Below, one piece after another: positions 59,849 to 64,000 of a DNA stretch of 64,000 nucleotides. Source of the DNA: JBBDMX01 sp040878035. GTDB lineage: Bacteria > Planctomycetota > Phycisphaerae > Phycisphaerales > Phycisphaeraceae. Where the stretch lies: positions 1 to 64,000 of the forward strand of contig JBBDMX010000024.1 of assembly GCA_040878035.1 (NCBI GenBank), written 5' to 3'. The position numbers and the translations under genes were made by a program. The notes beneath the pieces were generated by a model. It did not search any database and was not told the DNA's origin. It was given only the letters and a program-made list of their open reading frames with translations. Positions within the stretch are counted from its first letter, which is position 1. The number at the start of each line of letters is the position of its first letter.

Positions 59849-62183
59849 GCCGCGTCCATGCCGCATACGCGGGTGCCGATTCGTTGCCCTGGCGGTCCAC
59901 GGCGGTGATCGCGTAATGGACCTTTGCAGCGCCCAGCGGGGCGGACCAGTCCAGGTAGCTGGTCATGCCTGGCAGCGGTGACGCGACGCGATTCTTCTGT
60001 GTCGCCTCCGGCTTGCCCTCGGTCGAGAAGTAGAGGTTGTAGTAGCGCACGTCCGGTGCGGCGCTGCGGGACCAGGTGAGGCGATACTGACCTTCCTCGT
60101 CCGCTTCCTTGATGACCTCGAAATCAGCTACCGGCGGTGGGGCGGTCTTGTCCCAGTCTTTCACCGCCGCGCCCGACGTGACTGGGCCGCCCGAGTCGTG
60201 CAACGCCACTGTCAGGGTGTTGGAGGTCGTGTCACTTTCGAGCGTGGACCATTCCTCGGCCGTCACCGCGTAGGTGTAGATGAATCCCCGCGTGGCGGTG
60301 GTGTCGGCGGCGGTGAATGCGGTGACGCCGTCGCGTTCGCGTCGTTCCATTCGCAGCCCGGTCAACTCCTCCCATGTGCCATCGTCGCCCTGCTTGCGGT
60401 AGATGTGATACGTCTTGGTTTCGTGGCTCATGGGTGCCGGGTCCCATGCCAGCGTGACGCCGGGAAGCGATCCCGGCCAAGCCGCGGTCGGCATGGCCGG
60501 GCTTAGGCGGAGATTCACCGGCGGTTGCGGCCGCTGCAACACCACCACATAGATGCCCACCCACTGCTCGGTAGGCATCAGCATCGAGCTGTGGAACCAG
60601 AGCTTGGTGCCATCGGGTGACAGCAGCGGGCGCGGGATCGAGGAGTAGGGGCGGTAGTCGTTGTTGTCCGGGCCGCTCCAGATGAGTTGGCCGGTGCCGC
60701 CGGTAGTGCGGTCCTGCCTGACGCCGCCGCGCACTTCCGAATAGGTATAGCAGGCGACCTTGGCGTCGCCGTCGATGCAGCCCCAGATGATGGCGTCGCT
60801 TTCCTTGATGCCGCGCTTGGCCCATGCGCTGGACATGTGCGTGGCCCAGACGTGAGGGTTGAAGGAGCCACCGCCCGCCACGTGGCCACCCGGGCCGTTC
60901 ATCAGGAAACGGGGCGGCGTGTCGGCATCGGCATAATCGCGCAGCCATAGGCCCCAGTTGCCGATCTTCTCGCCGTCAGGCAGCGCCGCCTTGCCCGAGA
61001 AATACAGTCCCTTGCTCGTGTCGGCCACCATCTTGCCGTGCGACTCATACTGACCCCAGGGGTTGACGCCGCTGCCGCCGCTGACTTTGCCGTGCGTCGG
61101 CGGGCCCGCCAAGCCGTTGGTGATGTCCAACCGCCAGCCCAGCGGCTCACCGATGCTGGTCATCGGCCCGTAGTTCCAGCCGATGCTCTTGCCGTCGTTG
61201 CCGAACGTCAGCGAGTGAAACTGGTAGTTGTTGCTTGCTGCGTGAACGACATTGCCCTGATCGTCCAGCACATCCGGCAAACCGTAATCAAACGGATGGT
61301 GATAGTAAAAGCCCGATTCACCCGGCGATTTGTTCAGGTCGATCAGATGGATCTCGGGCATGTAGGGCAGCTTGCCCGTGGCGCGGTCGGGATCGGCATT
61401 GAGGTCCTGGAGCAGCAGCTTGCCGTCGCGCGACATGTCCTGAATGATCTTGACCTGCGGCGTCGCCAGCGTGCACAGCAGTTCCGCCTTGGCCGGGCCG
61501 TCGTCGCTGGGCAGCGTGACGCGCCACAGCTTGTCCTTATCGGCATAGTAGGCATAGCGCGGGTCACGCCGGTCCAGCGTGTTGTACTTGCCGTACATGC
61601 CGGCGACCGGCGGCGAGCCATCCTCAAACGTCACCACCAGCGCCCGCTGTCCGCTGTAGTCGGCGTTCATGATGTACTTGTGGCCTTCCCAGTCGGTCTT
61701 GCGGAAGCTGCCGTCGGCCTGGCGATAGCCGCGCGTGCCCATGAAGAGGATCTTCGACCCATCGATGGTCCACGCTGGCCGGCCCAGGTCGCCGTGCGCG
61801 ATGTCGCTGCAAAGCTCGCGGGTGATGCTGACGATCTCATGCCCCGTCTGCGTGTCCTTGAAATACACCAGTTCCGGCTGCATCAGCCCGCGCGCATCGA
61901 TGGTCTTGTCAAACGGCTTGCGGTAAAGGTTGTCGATGCGGCGGGTCAACTCCTCCAGGTCCTGGCACACGCGATAGGGCTGAGTGATGATGTCGTGCGG
62001 GACGGGGTCCTTGTATTTTTCCGGCGTCTGCGCGGTGACGGGGGACAGCATGGTCAGCCACAACGTTGTCATCAGAACCGCGCGGCGTAAGCCCGCGAAC
62101 GGGTAGCCCAACGACGCTCGATCCGCGGGCTGACGCCGCGCGGTGCTGAAACGTCGCGTCGATGCTTGTTGATCCGTACTCAT
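59844..62183 (-). CDS. Secreted TolB-like beta-propeller/Fn3 protein
   Basis: The product is 779 aa. After MSTDQQAST, residues about 12-38 are coded by a PAL-1 element. A membrane/signal segment follows (MTTLWLTMLSPVTAQ). The main part has propeller-like blades (HGDLGRPAWTIDGSKILFMGTRG, YRPYSSIPRPLLSPDGTKLWF) of the WD40-like/TolB type. Two Fn3-like domains end it (VTLAWDPAPMSHETKTYHIYRK, YRLTWSRSAAPDVRYYNLYFS). About residues 560-571 are coded by a PAL-4 second module. AGGAAGG lies 7 nt before ATG 62183. The stop is in P9. Function unknown, probably glycan-related. Confidence 0.75.
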   Translation of the reverse strand: MSTDQQASTRRFSTARRQPADRASLGYPFAGLRRAVLMTTLWLTMLSPVTAQTPEKYKDPVPHDIITQPYRVCQDLEELTRRIDNLYRKPFDKTIDARGLMQPELVYFKDTQTGHEIVSITRELCSDIAHGDLGRPAWTIDGSKILFMGTRGYRQADGSFRKTDWEGHKYIMNADYSGQRALVVTFEDGSPPVAGMYGKYNTLDRRDPRYAYYADKDKLWRVTLPSDDGPAKAELLCTLATPQVKIIQDMSRDGKLLLQDLNADPDRATGKLPYMPEIHLIDLNKSPGESGFYYHHPFDYGLPDVLDDQGNVVHAASNNYQFHSLTFGNDGKSIGWNYGPMTSIGEPLGWRLDITNGLAGPPTHGKVSGGSGVNPWGQYESHGKMVADTSKGLYFSGKAALPDGEKIGNWGLWLRDYADADTPPRFLMNGPGGHVAGGGSFNPHVWATHMSSAWAKRGIKESDAIIWGCIDGDAKVACYTYSEVRGGVRQDRTTGGTGQLIWSGPDNNDYRPYSSIPRPLLSPDGTKLWFHSSMLMPTEQWVGIYVVVLQRPQPPVNLRLSPAMPTAAWPGSLPGVTLAWDPAPMSHETKTYHIYRKQGDDGTWEELTGLRMERRERDGVTAFTAADTTATRGFIYTYAVTAEEWSTLESDTTSNTLTVALHDSGGPVTSGAAVKDWDKTAPPPVADFEVIKEADEEGQYRLTWSRSAAPDVRYYNLYFSTEGKPEATQKNRVASPLPGMTSYLDWSAPLGAAKVHYAITAVDRQGNESAPAYAAWTRQ
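60470..60506. repeat. PAL-4 second module inside a coding region
   Basis: CGATCCCGGCCAAGCCGCGG followed by TCGGCATGGCCGGGCTT codes SPAMPTAAWPGS in frame in the linker before the first Fn3 domain. Confidence 0.7.
62070..62149. repeat. PAL-1 pair inside a coding region
   Basis: A direct copy (62070-62098) and an inverted copy (62121-62149) flank a spacer like the one at 34194-34215 (CAAC..CGCTCG). The frame stays open and the element codes about 27 residues before the signal segment of the TolB-like protein. Confidence 0.85.
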
Positions 62184-62196
62184 TGCTGTTCCTTCC

Positions 62197-63393
62197 TCAG
62201 AAGCGTGCTTCGATCCGATGTTCACCCGCGGCCAGCGTCGGCAGCGCCGCCACGACGAAGGTTGACGGCCCGTCGTGCCACGACTGATACCCATCCACCG
62301 CGCCACGACCGAGCTTGCGGCCATCGGCTCGCACGCTCTTGACCTGCCTCCGCCCCGCGGCACGCATGAGAATGCCCACCCCGTGCTTCAGCGGCGGCCC
62401 GTCATACTCGATCTTCACAACCTTCTTCGCCGCGTCCTCCGGCAGCACGGGCGCCAGTGTTTTGAACCCGCCGACATGCTGCCATAGCTCAATGCGGCTG
62501 CGCCGGCGCTGCGCCGCATCGGCGCCCACCGCCATCGCGCCGCACCAGAACATGCCCGCCGCCAGTCCGCACGGATAGCCCGATTGTGAGAAGCACGGAT
62601 GCCGGCGGTTGCCCCAGGCCAGCAGCGTCGTGAGCCGCGCCAAGCCGCACTTGGCGCGCAGGGATGCGGGGTACGCCACATCATTGTGCTCGCAGGTTTC
62701 CGTGAGCAGCACGATCGACTTGAACTGGCGATAGGCAAAGCACGTGGTCGAGGGCTGGTTCAAATCATCGCTGCCCCAGCCGGGCCAGGTCAATGGGTGC
62801 GTGATGTTGGGCACGCCCGCGCGGGCGCCGGCCTTGGCCATCTCCGCGGCGATCGCGCGCAGTAGATTGTCGTCTTCGGTATACACGCGCGTCGGCGGAT
62901 ACAGCACCATGTCATAGCTGCACCCGGCGTGGCCGCGGGCGTGAATGTCCACGAACAACTCGGGCTCCAGTTCACGGGCGATGGTCTCGACGGCTTTGCC
63001 TTCGGGCGAGGTCGCGCCGTCGGGTCCGTGATCGAGGTTCGGCTTGATCCCCGCCGGCGTCGTGTAGCTGTCGTTCTCGGCGGCATCGGGGCTGACGTTG
63101 GGCATCACCACGATCTTCTGCCGGCGCAGCGTGAGTCGGCCCGCCGGCGACAGCAGATGGTCCAACAGCGCCAGGGCGATGAGCCGGGCGCTCTCCTCGT
63201 TGCCGTGTTGGCCAGCGACGAAAAGGGCATGCTGCTTGTGACGGGCGTGCACGGTCGGATCCGTGACGGTGACCGCATCAATGGGCCGGCCCTGCGCCGT
63301 GGTCATCACGGTGCGCAGCTCCATCAGCCGGGGATGGCGCTTGGCCAACCGCAGCAAGTGGGCGCGAACATCGGCGGAGTCAGGTCGAGTCAT
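62197..63393 (-). CDS. M14-type zinc carboxypeptidase-like protein
   Basis: The 398 aa product has the M14 zinc pattern: FVAGQHGNEESARLIALALLDHLL gives HxxE, and VDIHARGHAG the later His. A catalytic-like Glu is in LLTETCEHND. The C-terminal 120 residues look like a small beta-sandwich (AGEHRIEARF). No signal peptide is visible. It may remove amino acids from peptides or deacylate a sugar. It is followed after 13 bases by the TolB-like gene and likely shares its mRNA. ATG 63393 is chosen because upstream frame is PAL-3. Confidence 0.82.
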   Translation of the reverse strand: MTRPDSADVRAHLLRLAKRHPRLMELRTVMTTAQGRPIDAVTVTDPTVHARHKQHALFVAGQHGNEESARLIALALLDHLLSPAGRLTLRRQKIVVMPNVSPDAAENDSYTTPAGIKPNLDHGPDGATSPEGKAVETIARELEPELFVDIHARGHAGCSYDMVLYPPTRVYTEDDNLLRAIAAEMAKAGARAGVPNITHPLTWPGWGSDDLNQPSTTCFAYRQFKSIVLLTETCEHNDVAYPASLRAKCGLARLTTLLAWGNRRHPCFSQSGYPCGLAAGMFWCGAMAVGADAAQRRRSRIELWQHVGGFKTLAPVLPEDAAKKVVKIEYDGPPLKHGVGILMRAAGRRQVKSVRADGRKLGRGAVDGYQSWHDGPSTFVVAALPTLAAGEHRIEARF

Positions 63394-63409
63394 GATCTTC
63401 GATTGGTCT

Positions 63410-63491
63410 TCGCCGCTTGCGGCTTCGCGCAGCGGTGTAACATCCTGGCACCATGGTTCAGTCGTGCGAAGGCGCGAAGCCGCAAGCGGCT
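63410..63491. repeat. PAL-3 palindrome
   Basis: CGCCGCTTGCGGCTTCGCGC and GGCGCGAAGCCGCAAGCGGC flank about 40 bases between divergent genes. Confidence 0.8.
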
Positions 63492-63539
63492 CAAAAACCG
63501 CGCCCATGCCGCATCGATCACCCGCGCCAACAATTTCTC

Positions 63540-63568
63540 TCGACAAGGATACCCACTGTCGGTATTCT
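63540..63568 (+). promoter_or_regulatory. Candidate promoter
   Basis: TCGACA (63540) and TATTCT (63563) have a 17-base spacing, in an AT-rich stretch. A GTATT/AATAC inverted repeat at 63563-63578 overlaps it. The downstream gene starts at 63620. Confidence 0.4.
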
Positions 63569-63619
63569 ATCAATACGGCACAATTATTCTGTATAGATGA
63601 ACTATCCCGACCGCTCCCT

Positions 63620-64000
63620 ATGACCGTTATCCAACGACAACCCGTTTCCGCGGCCCAAGACGGTGGCGTCCTCCGCGGCCAGGCCGTCTTTGTTATTTCC
63701 ACGCCTGTGCGCGATCTGGCGGAGTTTCGTGCCTTGGCCCAGCGGGCCGCGCTCCTCAAGCCCTTTGGCCAGGTCGAAGTCAACATCAGCGCCCTGGCAA
63801 CCAAGAGCCGTCATGACATTCCGCCCCAGGGCAGTCCCTGGCACGAATACGCCGCCTGGAACCCCACGCTCTTCAGATTCTTCCCGCACAAGCTCATCGC
63901 CCCCTTCATCCCGGCCGATTTCGTCGCCGCCAACCGCCAGTTGCTCCTGGCCAAGGCCCAGATCCTCCGCGAGCAGGGCCTGGGCGCCGCGTTCTGGAGC
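63620..64000 (+). CDS. Partial gene cut by the window edge, function unknown
   Basis: An open frame of 127 codons starts at ATG 63620 and runs off the window. The start (MTVIQRQPVSAAQDGGVLRG) leads to a segment with QAVFVISTPVRDLAEFRALAQRAALLKPFGQVEVNISALATKS and SPWHEYAAWNPTLFRFFPHKLIAP. No signal peptide. It reads like the first part of a planctomycete protein often found in sugar clusters, possibly with a TIM-barrel glycosidase-like fold, but I do not recognise it. A possible promoter is at 63540-63568. Confidence 0.6.
   Translation, partial: MTVIQRQPVSAAQDGGVLRGQAVFVISTPVRDLAEFRALAQRAALLKPFGQVEVNISALATKSRHDIPPQGSPWHEYAAWNPTLFRFFPHKLIAPFIPADFVAANRQLLLAKAQILREQGLGAAFWS

Overview
The window is a 64 kb piece of a GC-rich bacterial chromosome. 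The most likely source is a planctomycete, probably of the Phycisphaerae. That placement is inference. It rests on secretin-N-like and YdjY secreted proteins, a DUF1844 protein, a GldA/GldF/GldG/DUF4340-like ABC operon, a stand-alone NrdJ-type C-terminal domain, an SdhC-SdhA-SdhB complex of the B. subtilis type, and a sugar/glycan cluster of AraC, PhyH, UroD-like, GH88-like, SDR and beta-helix genes. There is no rRNA, no CRISPR array and no recognisable transposase. One tRNA gene, tRNA-Ser(GGA), is present.

Layout. 0-8.5 kb: secretin-N-like protein, heparinase II/III-like lyase, MacB-like permease, HEAT-like membrane protein and a lipoprotein. 8.6-16.4 kb: glycosyltransferase, enolase, FadL-like porin, succinate-semialdehyde dehydrogenase, AmpD-like amidase and a UgpC/MsmK-type ATPase. 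16.6-22.8 kb: small conserved protein, candidate sRNA, YdjY protein, queA, tatC, truB, tRNA-Ser and a Gfo/Idh/MocA oxidoreductase. 23-34 kb: VWA protein, MBL hydrolase, ribE, acs, pyrD, metallopeptidase, mutY, TSCPD protein and purF. 34-41 kb: Gld-like ABC operon. 41-50 kb: ptsN-like gene, two tandem zinc-ribbon membrane proteins, an RluA-type synthase, hicBA, the sdh operon and a DUF1844 protein. 50-64 kb: hisI and then the AraC-linked carbohydrate cluster, a TolB-like/Fn3 protein, an M14-type peptidase and a gene cut by the window edge.

The most unusual content lies in and between the genes. (1) About fourteen intergenic spaces are filled by composite hairpins. Their arms are short tandem arrays of 8-10 nt units (ACACCAAGG, CACAGATGAA, GCAGAAAA, CACGAAGG, GATGAACA, CGAAATCC), and the modules appear in mirrored, complementary order on the two sides. 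(2) At least ten families of short palindromic repeats, named here PAL-1 to PAL-4 and P5 to P10, are scattered through the window. Many sit exactly at stop codons and supply them. (3) Copies of both repeat types lie in frame inside conserved genes (acs, pyrD, mutY, the DUF4340 gene, the TolB-like gene), much as Rickettsia palindromic elements do. (4) About fifteen genes have a -10-like TANNNT hexamer 5-8 nt before the start codon and no ribosome binding site, which predicts leaderless mRNAs. A second set has clear Shine-Dalgarno sites.

Protein functions were assigned by reading motifs, without database searches. Start codons were moved inside the longest open frames where a signal peptide, ribosome binding site, -10-like box or family N-terminus called for it.
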